From the NCBI RefSeq assembly GCF_003086295.3, contig NC_092050.1, positions 145,483,699-145,547,698 on the forward strand: a stretch of DNA of 64,000 bases, read 5' to 3'. Both the position numbers and the translations under genes were made by a program. Of the stretch, positions 22,733-34,241 are shown in pieces. The notes beneath the pieces were generated by a model. That model was not told the origin of the DNA and ran no database searches. It saw nothing but the letters and a program-made list of their open reading frames with translations. The DNA is from Arachis hypogaea (lineage: Eukaryota; Streptophyta; Magnoliopsida; Fabales; Fabaceae). Position 1 is the stretch's first letter. Each line of letters starts with the position of its first letter.

Positions 22733-22964
22733 CGCAGCGCCTAGTATCCATCGTTTACGACTAGGACTACTGGGGTATCTAATCCCATTCGCTCCCCTAG
22801 CTTTCGTCTCTCAGTGTCAGTGTCGGCCTAGCAAAGTGCTTTTGCCGTTGGTGTTCTTTTCGATCTCTACGCATTTCACCGCTACATCGGAAATTCTCTC
22901 TGCCCCTACCGTACTCCAGCTTGGTAGTTTTCACCGCCTGTCCAAGGTTGAGCCCTGGGATTTG
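22733..22964 (-). pseudogene. rrn16: Chloroplast 16S rRNA fragment inserted in nuclear DNA (NUPT)
   Basis: About 232 bases match the antisense of the central part of plastid 16S rRNA, including the universal segments GGACTACTGGGGTATCTAAT, TCTACGCATTTCACCGCT and CCGTACTCCAGCTTGGTAG. Scattered changes from the plastid form as I recall it (for example ATCGGAAATTCTCT, and GTCCAAGG for GTCCAGGG) show it is an old insertion, not an assembly artefact. It cannot act as rRNA. Confidence 0.9.
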
Positions 22965-22982
22965 GGCAGTTATACTTTGTCA

Positions 22983-23180
22983 AAATTCAAAATTCACTTT
23001 GTAGCTTCATAAATGACATGGTAAAAGGGATGATAAAAAAACTCACATGAATCTAAAACCCTCAATGTATATAATATAATTTTAAATTCAAAATTCACTT
23101 TGTAGCTTCATAAATGATATGGGAAAAGGAATGATAAAAAAACTCACATAAATCTAAAACCCTCAATGTATATAATATAA
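22983..23180. repeat. Tandem duplication, unit about 97 bp, between plastid insert and copia element
   Basis: Two adjacent copies begin AATTCAAAATTCACTTTGTA and end CTCAATGTATATAATATAAT, differing at a handful of positions. The second copy ends just before the 5' LTR of the next element. Confidence 0.85.
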
Positions 23181-23196
23181 TTTTATCATTATATAT

Positions 23197-26109
23197 TGTG
23201 AATGAATATAATTGAATTAGTTAGTCTCTATTAGTTTTGATTGTTGTTATACTACAAGTAGTTTTACTATATATGTTGTACTACGCCATTACTAGTATAG
23301 TAGCTACAATCACAATGTATGAGTTTTAGTTTCACTTCTGTGTCTCAAATCTCCTTTTCTAATTTTATTTTCTGCATCAGTGCATGAAAACACACTCATG
23401 CTTCCAATTCTTTACTCTATCTCAATTGCTGTTATGAAAACTCAAACAAGATTAAAGATTAAGGCTTTGCAAACTGATAGAGGTATGGAATTCATGTCAC
23501 ACTCCTTCACTCAATTTTTACTGAACATGGTATTACGAATCTCTTGTCCCTACACACATCAACAACAAGGTAGTGTAGAGAGAATACATAGGCATATAAC
23601 TGAAGTAGGATTGTCACTTTTGACTACTGCTGCATTATCAATGTCATTTTGGAAAGACTCATTTACATCAGCAGTATATATCATCAATAGATTACCAAGT
23701 TCTGCATTAGAAAATAAATCACTTTTCGAAACTTTATTCGAAAAATTACCAGATTATAAGAACTTTAAAATATTTGGATGTGCTTGTTTTCCTTATTTAA
23801 GATCTTATAACAAAGTAAAGTTTGCTTTCAAATCAGAAAAGTGCTAATTTCTTGGTTATGATAGTAGCTACAAGGGTTATAAGTGCATGACTAAAGATGA
23901 AAAAATTCACTATTCGAGATATGTGATATTTGATGAAACTGAATTTTTTTATAATTCTCTATTTCATGATAAAAATATAGTAGTGAACCAGGATACAGTT
24001 AAAGATCTACTAGTTTTTACATTCAACATTTCACCCCAAGACTCCTAATTCTCCCTAAACTTTACCTCTTCCAGATATCTCAAATTCTCCCTCATCAACT
24101 ACTTGCCTTGACACTCAAATTACTGAGCATACCCCTTCTAGTACTAGCCTTAATCAGAATTCTTCCATCCCAATTTTAGGCCTTGAAATTTGTCTAGCTT
24201 TTGAAAATGCTACAAACACTAGTTCTACTACATCTTCTAATACTCACAATATGCTCACAAGATCAAAAACTAAAAACAATAGACCTCAAACATTAGCTAT
24301 AACTTCAGTAGAACCTTATGATTTGATTAACAATACCCCAAAGAATGTTAAACAATCCTTTCACTGTTTACACTGAAAAAATGCAATGAATGCTGAAATT
24401 CAGGCTTTAGTAAGATGTAATACCTGGGATTTAGTTGAACCACCAAAGCATAAAATTGTTATTGATTCTAAATGGGTATTTGCTATAAAAAAAGATCCGT
24501 TAGGCAACATCATCAGGTATAAAGTCAGGTTGGTTGCGAAATATTTTTTTCAAGTTGAAGGCATATATTACAACCAAATATACAGTCCAGTTGTGAGACC
24601 TACTACTGTGAGAATTGTAATTACTATAGATCTATCACTTGAATGGACACTTAAGCAATTTGATTTTGATAATGCCTGTCTGAATGGCATTCTTGACGAA
24701 GAGGTATACACGTCTCCACCAGCAGGTTATCAATTTGGAAATACATCATAGATTTGTAAGTTGAACAAAGCAATCTATAGATTGAAACAAGCTCCAAGAG
24801 CTTGGTTCAATATACTGACTGCTACATTATTATAGTTTGGTTTCACCAGAATCAGAAGTGATATTTCATTATTTGTTAAACACACTAGTACATTTACCGC
24901 CTTTCTCTTAACCTATGTAGATGACATTGTTGTCACTGGAAGTGACACTGATGAAATAGACAAACTTATTTCTGATCTCAATAAAATTTTTTCGCTTAAA
25001 GATCTTGGAAAACTCAGTTATTTACTTAGGTTAGAATTCTCTTCTTTAACAGATGGATCTATTATAGTTTCTCAACAAAAGTATGCCCGAGATCTATTAC
25101 AAAAAGTCAAAATAGACACTGCAAATTCAATGCCTACCCCTATGGTCTCAGCCTTGAAGCTTACATCAAATGGTGCTGAACATTTCAAGATCCAAAATTG
25201 TATAGAGAGATTGTTGGATCACTTCAATATTTGACTATTTTAAGACCAGATCTTGCTTTCTCTGTGAACAAGGTCTCTTAATACATGCACTCTCCAACAA
25301 TTGAGCACTGAAAAGCTGTCAAACGCATCCTCAGATATATTGCAGGTATAGTATTAGCATACATTAAATTTAAAAAATGTGCTGACTTAAAATTACTTGC
25401 ATTTGTAGATGCAGACTGAGCAGGAAATTTGGAGGACATGAAATCGATTACTGGCTATTGTGTATACTTAGGAAACAATTTAGTATCATGGAGAAGCAAT
25501 AAGCAAGCCAAAGTTAGTCGCAGTAGCACTGAGGCAAAGTATAGGAGCATAACAGCATCTTAGTCAGCACTAGTTTAGTGTCTATACAACAGCTTTTAAA
25601 GGAACTTCGAATTCTACAACCAGTGGCACCTACTATTTACTGTGATAATCAAAGTGCTTGCTCATTAGCTGCTAACCCAGTCCTTCATACTAGGTGCAAA
25701 CACATGGAAATTAACCTTCAATGCCTAAGAGAGATAGTGAATCAAAAGTAACTCTATATCCTCCGTATACCTTCTATAGATTAAATTGGGGATATTTTCA
25801 CCAAACTCCTCCCATCACCTTTATTTCACAAATTTTGAGACAAACTTAGAGTGATTTTTCAACCCACTGCTAAGTTTGAGGGAGTTGTGAATGAATATAA
25901 ATAAATTAGTTAGTCTCTATTAATTTTGATTGTTGTTACACTATAAATAATTTCACTATATATGTTGTATTACTCCATTACCCAGCACAGTAGCTACAAT
26001 GCAATCACAATGTATAAGTTTCAGTTTTACTTCTGTATCTCAAGTCTCCTTCTTTAATTCTATTTTCTGTATCAGTGCATGAGAACACTCTCATATTTCT
26101 AATTCTTTA
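23197..26109 (+). mobile_element. Broken Ty1-copia retrotransposon (element A)
   Basis: LTRs of about 218 bp (23197-23414) and 224 bp (25886-26109) begin TGTGAATGAATATAA; a polypurine tract GTTTGAGGGAG precedes the 3' LTR. Between them lies only the end of a copia pol. Integrase core 23430-23900 (LQTDRGMEF, QQGSVERIHRHI, FWKDSFTSAVYIINRLPSS), reverse transcriptase 24386-25200 (KWVFAIKKD, QFDFDNACLNG and an intact TYVDDIVVTG near 24914-24943), and RNase H about 25390-25830 (SITGYCVYLGNNLVSW, SRSSTEAKYRS). Primer-binding site, gag, protease and the integrase N-terminus are deleted, and at least eight stops or shifts break the rest. Confidence 0.85.
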
Positions 26110-26131
26110 ATAATTTTTATAGAGTAATACC

Positions 26132-26527
26132 CTATGAAGCACGGACACTTTGCTGAGTTGCCGTGTCTGCTGTGTCCAAACCGTGTCTCAATAAAAAATA
26201 AAAAATTCTTCTCCGGACACATTTGGACACACCTAAATACCATCACATGTCAGCGTGTCCGGTCTTATTCTTAATATATATTCTTAAAATAAATTTAGAT
26301 ATAGTATATATTATTATTTATTAAAACAAAAAAATTTTAAATACTTCGTATAATTAAAATAAGATATTAAAAATAATTTAAAAAATTAATTTATATTTTA
26401 ATATTCATTACGGTTTATCTAAAAAATACTTTATATTTTATATGTATGCGTGTTCCCGTGTCATGTGAAATTTTAAAATTTGCGTGTTGGCGTATCTCTT
26501 GTCGTGTCCCGTGTCCGTGCATCATAG
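26132..26527. mobile_element. hAT-type MITE, 396 bp, with perfect 8 bp duplication
   Basis: Terminal inverted repeats CTATGAAGCACGGACAC / CTATGATGCACGGACAC (16 of 17) are flanked by GTAATACC at 26124-26131 and 26528-26535. Eight-base duplications are typical of hAT transposition. Subterminal regions hold several GTGTCC/GGACAC motifs in both orientations. No coding capacity. Confidence 0.85.
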
Positions 26528-26535
26528 GTAATACC

Positions 26536-27370
26536 TAAATTTTTTAATAATTTTTATTCAAAACATTATGTATTTTTCATCAAATAATAATTTTTTAATA
26601 AATTTTTTCTTTTTTGCTATTTTTAAATATAGTCTTTTCGGTTACAAATTCTCTTTCAGCAAAAGGGGAAAAAAATTGAAAAAAAAAAAAAAAAAAAGGC
26701 TAAAACACGACCACCGAATTTGACCCCAGAAAAGGGCAAAACCCAGCCAGCAAATTCGAATAGGCCATATGTGTGCATTCCACCAACTATACCCGTTCTT
26801 ATGCATTTCACACATATATTACTGCCATTTGCAAATTTAATTTTTCATTAACTTCACATACTATTTTATCTTTTAATTATAAATTTTTATATTACGTAAT
26901 AAAATTGTTTATCTCAATTTTAAGGCAATAAAAGGAGACACATAATATGCCTAACCTATGCTTTAAAATAGGAGAAAGAAAAACGGTTATTTTATAGAAA
27001 ATTCTTGAGTTGTTAATCCTAGAACATGAAACCTAAAACGACTGAAAGGACCCTAATTTTACACCTAATTACAACAACTGATTATTATCACTATTCACAA
27101 CATCAACATTAAGGTTGGTTGACTTTTTATTTATTACCGAAGGGCAAAGAAAGGACACATACATAACTACTAAAAATTAGGATGTTTATTACAATTTTGA
27201 AAATGTTACAATTTTTTTTTCATGTAGGAATGGGAGCGTTACATGGACATATATATTAATAATATAATAATTCACAAGAAGTTTTACAAGATGAGATGGA
27301 TGTTAGCTATCTAGCAAGCTAGAGCTTCATATACATTATTATATATATGCTTTTCAATTCATTCATCAAT
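26536..27370. other. AT-rich 3' flank of the NAC gene
   Basis: Contains a poly(A) run near 26678-26696; otherwise no gene or paired repeat seen. The NAC 3' UTR should occupy the right part. Confidence 0.5.
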
Positions 27371-30300
27371 TTACCAAAGGGAGTCCAAATTGAATGGTTG
27401 CTCCTGTTGTTGTTGTTGCTGATGTGGCATACATTCCAAAACTTTTGATGAAGAAGAAGAAGAAGCATTGATGAGATTTGAAGAAGTTGTTATTAGGTCA
27501 TCATTATTGGTTCCAATAATAACTTGTTGATGAGGAACTACTACTCCTTGATGATGAGGCATAATATATGATGATGGTGCAAATGTGGATGCAACTTCTC
27601 TTTGTTGATAATTATTCCTAAGCTGCAATGCCTTGAGAATCAAGGAATTCATTGATGAAATACTTGGATTCAACAACCCTACTGAAGGCCATGGAACATT
27701 ATGATCACTTGATGGTGGCCAATTCATTGCTAAGTTCATGTTTGTGTTAACATTGTTATTATTGTTATTATTGGTTAGGTCATGGTGATGATGAATGTGT
27801 TGTCCTGAAATAAGAATGTTGTTAGGGAATAATGCACTTGAGGATGATGATGAAGAATTATTATTATTATTATTGGTATTATTAATGTTGGTGTTTAGAT
27901 TTGGAAACTCAATAACATCACCAAATTCATTGACCAAAGAGGTTGTGTCATCACATGGGGATTCAGGTTGGGAGGATGATGTTTGTTGCGGCGGTTTTTT
28001 CGCTGCTGTGCTCTTTTGGAATACCCTGCACACTACCCATTCATCCTACAATAACCATATATTAAAAAAATAGTAAATTAATTAATTTCAGAAGACATAT
28101 CTATTCACATATGTATGAATAGTTGCCTATCATACTATAAACTTTCATAATTAACGATGGAAAGAAATTAAAATATAAAATCACATTATTTTTTCATCAT
28201 TAGTGTACATATTAACTAAGAGTGTTTATGTATTGGATATGACTGAATTTAAGTGGATCCGGTCTTAAAAGACAGCAGGATTTATTTTGATCTGACTCGA
28301 AAATGACCTAAACAAATTGGATTAAACCAAGTCGATTCGATGTAAAATTAATATATACAAATTTGTAAATTTTATATATTAAAGTAATAAAATTTTATTT
28401 TTAAAAATAAATTTAATAAACATTATATTATATTTATATCAAAATAAATTATTTTAAAATAAAAATAATACCGTATAATATAAAAAATATTAATTGAAAT
28501 ATAAACATATAATATGACATTACTAATTTCACTCTAAAATATAGATTTTATTGTTAAAAATAACTTCTAATCAAGTTGGATGCCTAAAACATAAGTCGAA
28601 TCTAATCCAAAAATAATGCTGAGTAGAAATTACAAACCCAAATCCAACAAAATATACCTCAAATCCGGACTAGGTCTTAAACAGCCCTATTTCTAACTAT
28701 GGATATTAACTTTTTTTTTTTAATATTTTTGTAAAACTATAACTATCTTCCTATTATGAACACTTTTATTCAATTTTTTTTCATGATTTTTAGATTTTTT
28801 TTTCTGTACCTAAAACTCAAACTTGGCATTAATGATTAATAGAAAAAAAAATCTACTGCTCTAACCATATTTTGGTAGAATATATATTAAAATTATCACA
28901 ATCCGACTTTAAAATTGTCGCTATATATCTATCGTTATTTATATAATGTCAGCTAATATAAATTAATTCTTTTAAAATTATTTTTTATTTTAAATTCTAA
29001 AGTTAAATCCTCAACTCTAAATCCAATGAATGTCAAATAATAGTTTTACAAAAATAAGTTAAAATTATCTGATTAAAAATTAAATTTTTATATTAATTTT
29101 TTAAAAAAAGAACATAATTCTCTATATGTAACTAAGAAAATCTAATTAATTAATATAGTGTTTGTGAATTGCTTGTGATGAGTGATGAGGTATGCATGCA
29201 TGATAATAAATTAATAACATATAATTGTTACCTTAGTTCTAAAGGGATTCTTGTTCTCAAGTCTATATTCATGCATGACCCAATTACTTTTCTCACCCCT
29301 TGGAGCCCTACCCTTATAGAAGACTAGGGTTTTCTTCATTCCAACCAAAACCCCACCACGAAATATCTCTTTGTCTTTGCCTGTGGTCTTCCAATACCCT
29401 GATTCTGTTGCCCTATTTGTTCTTAGTCCTGTTGGATACTTTCTATCTCTTAAACTGAAGAAGTACCATTCCTTCTCACCCATGCTTGCCTTACCTGTTC
29501 CAACACAATAATAATCATTTATTTATTTATTTATTTTGGTTCACCAAATTAAGAGAGTGGCTTAGCTTATAGCTACTACGGTATGGTACACCAATATATA
29601 TTAACCAATACTTTTACTACCATTTAAAAGGTAAATAGTTGAGTTATTTATATATATGAGTATGACTAATAAATGAAAAAGTATAGGGTATTAACATATT
29701 ATCTGTCAATTTATTACTAAGAATAATTAATTATTATGTTTTAAACACATGTATAAAAAGACACATCCAGGAAATATATCTATAAAGACACTTCTATTAG
29801 ACACAATCATAAAAAAGATATTTTTATTAGACACATCCACAAAGACACTTCCATTAAACACAGTTATAAACAAGAGTTGATAGAAGTTAGTGGAAATACT
29901 GTTGGTAACTTAGCGGGATTGCTAATAAATTAGGTAGTACTACATGCGCGTATGCACATTGGGAAATGTTGTTATTTAGTTATTAATTATTATTTATTAT
30001 TATTTCATGGATTATGAAGCATATATATGCGCAGCAAAAGTAGAACGGGTCAAAATACAACACTATATGCATAGTGTAAAAATTAAAGAAATAATTTTCC
30101 TTGTTGATTTATGAAACTCATCAGATCAAAGCTGTGTTTTTTTTTTTAATCAATTACAATATATATTATAGAGAGACAAATTGAAAAGATCACCATGCAT
30201 GGATCTTATTAACTCTTATATATATATGGTTGAAAAATTACTTCTGCTCATCAATGTTTTCTATTTTCCTAATTTCATAATTCAATTTGTTCCTATATAT

Positions 30301-30888
30301 GTTTTCAAAAATTTGGAGTCTTTTCGATACAATCAATGGCAAGTTAAAAGCTTTGTTTCAATAATTAAACTTAAAATCTATAAGCCTTTATTTGCAAATT
30401 AAATCAATTGTAAAAATAATCCTTAGAACAAAAAATAACAAATAAATTAAAGCTAGTTTAATTTTCTCAAGAAAGAGAGTACTAGTCCATTATTATGTAT
30501 ATATAGAAGAAAGTAAAAACTCACGTGAATTTCATGTGAAGTTGATAGTTGAAAATTATTAGATCATAATTATTTAATCAAACTTATTAAATTATTTAAT
30601 GATTCTCAACTATCAATTTCACATGAAATTAACTGCACCTGAGTTTTCATTATATACAGAAGAAAGAAATAAAATAAAAAATAAATTGAAATTAGTTAAA
30701 GCACTATAGTATATGTGTGTGTATATATATATACCTGGAAGATCCCAAGGCTCAGACTTGTTGAGATCAACAACAGCAATAGCTTTAGAAGTGAATCCAT
30801 TTTCAGAGACTTTTCTTGTAAGATAATATGTTATAAGCTCTTCATCTGTTGGGTGGAATCTGAATCCAGGAGGTAGATTCTCTTCCAT
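27371..30888 (-). CDS. NAC-domain transcription factor, NAC038/039- and NAC100-like
   Basis: Three exons join cleanly: 30735-30888, 29232-29494 and 27371-28045, giving 363 residues. The start is the ATG of [10 protein letters not shown]; the in-frame TTG just before it is not used. All five NAC subdomains are present within about residues 5-150: [95 protein letters not shown] and [22 protein letters not shown] points to the NAC038/039 branch. Such proteins are nuclear, bind CACG-core DNA as dimers and control development or senescence. The C-terminal activation region is Asn-, Ser- and Gln-rich and ends FNLDSLW. I see no miR164 target site in exon 3, unlike CUC-type NAC genes. Intron positions match the family's conserved first two introns. 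A MITE lies in intron 1. Confidence 0.93.
28215..28700. mobile_element. Possible degenerate TIR element in NAC intron 2
   Basis: The ends AGAGTGTTTATGTATTGGAT and the inverse of the AGGTCTTAAACAGCCC end pair weakly, and both sides carry GGATCCGGTC/AATCCGGAC-like motifs recalling the 44971-45676 element. Degenerate; borders uncertain. Confidence 0.3.
29750..29870. repeat. Short degenerate tandem repeat in NAC intron 1
   Basis: Variants of AGACACATCC...AAAGACACTTCTATTA occur about three times in a row. Non-coding; its origin is unclear. Confidence 0.5.
30513..30649. mobile_element. Foldback MITE in NAC intron 1, AhMITE1-like
   Basis: Arms pair almost end to end: the left TTCATGTGAAGTTGATAGTT and the complement of the right AACTATCAATTTCACATGAA. 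Outer ends are AAAACTCA and TGAGTTTT. The sequence resembles the AhMITE1-type elements of peanut as I remember them. Similar TATATAxAGAAGAAAG flanks occur on both sides, possibly the target duplication. It lies in the sense of splicing noise only; no exon is disturbed. Confidence 0.65.
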
Positions 30889-32223
30889 CAATTACTCTTC
30901 CTATGAAGAACCCTAAAACCCCTTTGATGATGACCTTAATTAATTTCAGTTTACCAAGCTATGATGTGAAGAATCCTCATCAATTATAACATACATGACC
31001 AAGATGAAGCTCTTATTAAATGGTTCTCCACTTTATGGTTTTATAACTCCTCACAACTTCAACAAGAAGAATCCTCATATTAGATATCATAGTTAAATGC
31101 ATATATCTAACCCTTTGACAAATATGGTACCCTACATCAACAAAACTATACATTTAAATTAAATAAATATATTATATTAATTATAAGATGAGGTTAATTA
31201 ATTAATTATTTGGAATTGACCAAATTGCCACGAGGGTTTTGGTATTTTTACTAGACAAAATGAAGTATATATACCCAGCGACCTTGACTATATCAATGTG
31301 ATGTGTTATGTGTCATATTCAATATGAATCAGGCTTATGAAAAGTGAAGAGATTAATAAAATGGAAAAATAAGTATTCAATTATTTTTGAATTAAAATAA
31401 TAAAATTTATATATGATGAAAATTATAAATTTAATGACGATTAATTTTTTATTTTATTATTTTATTAATTTTTTATTTCAAAAGAGCTAAATTCTTCAAT
31501 AATAAATATATATTTAAAGAGAGAATAATATGTGAAAATTAATATGATTTTTATTTAAATTTAATTTTAATATATTATCAGTTTATAGTAATTTTACGTA
31601 TGTATTTAATTACGTATTATTATATCAGTAAAAATAACTATTTTTATATTGATTGTAGGAATGATAATTTAAAAGAAATGATATAATTACACGATTGTAT
31701 AAAACAACACACTAAATTTTCTATTATTTTTTTAAACTAATTAATTTGAAAAGTAATTAATATTATGTTTGCACGAGGGGGTTGAGTCTATGTTGCACCA
31801 TACTAGCTAGTTTTATTTTTATTATTATTATTATTATTATTTTGCATGTTTTCTTCTTCTAATAAGATCTATCCTGTCCAACCACCTCACCCATTTCTAC
31901 CCACCAAAACCTTTCACGTTAGTCCAATGAGAACATGACTTATTGTAACCATATTCTCTTTAATTCATTTTTAATTACTCACACTTGTATTAATCTATTA
32001 ATTATATATTGTCTACGCCACTGCCGTCTTTTTCTCTCCCTCAAATTCTGTATATTTCAAATTAATTAGTAATTAAATTATATATAATCATTTAACTGAT
32101 CAGACTTTTACCATCACATACAGCTTAGTTCTTTTGCAGTATATTTTCTAGTCATGTAGCAGGTAGCATTGTCCTTAAATAATATAATAAATTATATGCA
32201 TATAGCAATTTCATAGTTTGTAG

Positions 32224-32271
<48 letters not shown>

Positions 32272-34206
32272 TTATGTTATGATTTGTTATTGATTATTAG
32301 TAGGAAAAAAGTTTAATACTATCATTATTCAATCACATACATTTATCTATAAAACTAACCATATATAGTTTAGTAAATAACAATACATTAATTATATATA
32401 TGTACAATTTTTTTATACTAGAAATATATTGAAATTAAATTCAACTTTTAACTGCATGTATATATATATATATATATTGCACAGTTAATTCATTCAGAAT
32501 CTCAATCATGCATAGTTTATGGTCCAGACTAGGAGAAGATCAGGAACAATCTAAAGTAATTTTTTTTTTAAATATCAAGAAGAACGACTATTCAGTGTTG
32601 TATATATAATGAGAAATTTTTGGAAGTGAATCATTTTTAGTATTTATAATTATTATTTGATGAGTATAAATACTAAATTATTTTTAATAAATAAATTTTA
32701 TTAATTTATGAGTGTAAAGTACAAATTTTAAAAAATATAGATACAAATTATATTGAAATTTTGATAAATATATATGTAAATTATATAATTTTTTATGTGT
32801 AAAATTTCTATAAATATAAGTGTAAATTATTACTAGTCAAATACTAGTAAAAGATAATAATATTTTTAGTGTAAAAAATGTGAATTTAATTTCAATATAA
32901 TTAAGAGTGTTGGAGAGCTAATAATGTTATTACTGGTGGTTAAAATGGTGACCAACCAAGAAGACCGTACGTATATACATGAGGGTAAACCTTTCTGTTT
33001 GAAACCCTTTATATATATATATAACTCTCATCGTAATTATTCATCAATTAATCTTCAAAGTATCATTCATAAATGTCAATCCTAACAAGAACTTTGTGTA
33101 TCTTGCATATATATCTTCTTGTTTCCTCACTACTATAGTGTATAGCCTAGGGTTTCTAGAAGAAAGCAAATAAGTCCCAATAATTAATTATTCTAACATT
33201 TTTAATTTGCCAATTGAGAAATGAATTATAGGTGTCATGAAATCACTTAAGCTCATAAAAAAAATTAATATAAATAATTATATCTTTAACCTTTTCTTTT
33301 AAATAAGTCTTTTTTTTTATTTTTTTTATTTTTGTATATATATATATATATATTTTATTTATCTTATGCTATTTTTTTTTAAATTTACCAAAATTTAAAT
33401 TCTTGACTTTTTAAACTTAAAATCCGATACTATATTATAAAATTATTTATTTTAAAAATTTAAACTAATAAAAAATAATATAAATAATTATATTTCTAAC
33501 CATATCTATATGCCACAAAACAAAGTCAATAAATAAATATAAGATCAACGTAAGCTAATTGTGTTAAATTAAAGAACACATGTGAGATGAATGTGTGTTG
33601 ATGCAAAATAATTAAGATTTCAACATCTGTCGTTTCGTATCATTCCATTAACCTACTCATCTCTATCTCCTTCTTTTCTGTCCGACCTACAAATTCAACA
33701 ATGCCTACACAATAAAATAGCCTTCTAAATTACTCTTTTTCTTCATTTGTATATATGTCTATATATATATATCTACTATATAATTGAGATATCAAAGAGA
33801 GATAGTAGATCTTTTTAAAAAAATATGCATTATCATTTATAATTCATGATTTTTCGGTTTTTAGTATAATGTATTTATCGTTTTAGCCAAAACAAAATTT
33901 ATTATTATTCACATTTGATATACATAAAAAATTAAAGGTAGACTATTAATACTATCATGAATTCACTTTTTTTTTTAAATTAAAAAAATAGATACATGAA
34001 TGATTATATATATTTATATATTAGTATATAATGAAAGTTAATAGTTAAACTTGTTTTTATTTCATTTATTTTTTTTAATTAGAGAAGTTTGTACAAAACC
34101 AACTAATAATCATTGGATTGAATAGTACTATAAAATTTTGCATTAATCAAGTATCGTTTGACAAATACTTTATATACATTTAAATTAACCTAGTATGTGG
34201 TTCTTT
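30889..34206. other. AT-rich region upstream of the NAC gene, no further gene seen
   Basis: The right neighbour of the NAC start codon should hold its promoter; TATATATAC on the minus strand near 31265-31273 is one TATA candidate. A TA dinucleotide microsatellite runs from about 32225 to 32270, with smaller ones near 32458 and 33338. No coding pattern was found. Confidence 0.5.
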
Positions 34207-34241
34207 ATTAGTGTAAGGTATAAGAATTCTTTAGAGAAGAG

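Noticed and set aside
22698..23012. 104-codon plus-strand frame
   Set aside because: It is an antisense reading of the plastid 16S rRNA fragment.
29750..29870. Possible CRISPR-like spaced repeats
   Set aside because: Only about three degenerate units with no regular spacers, inside a plant intron.
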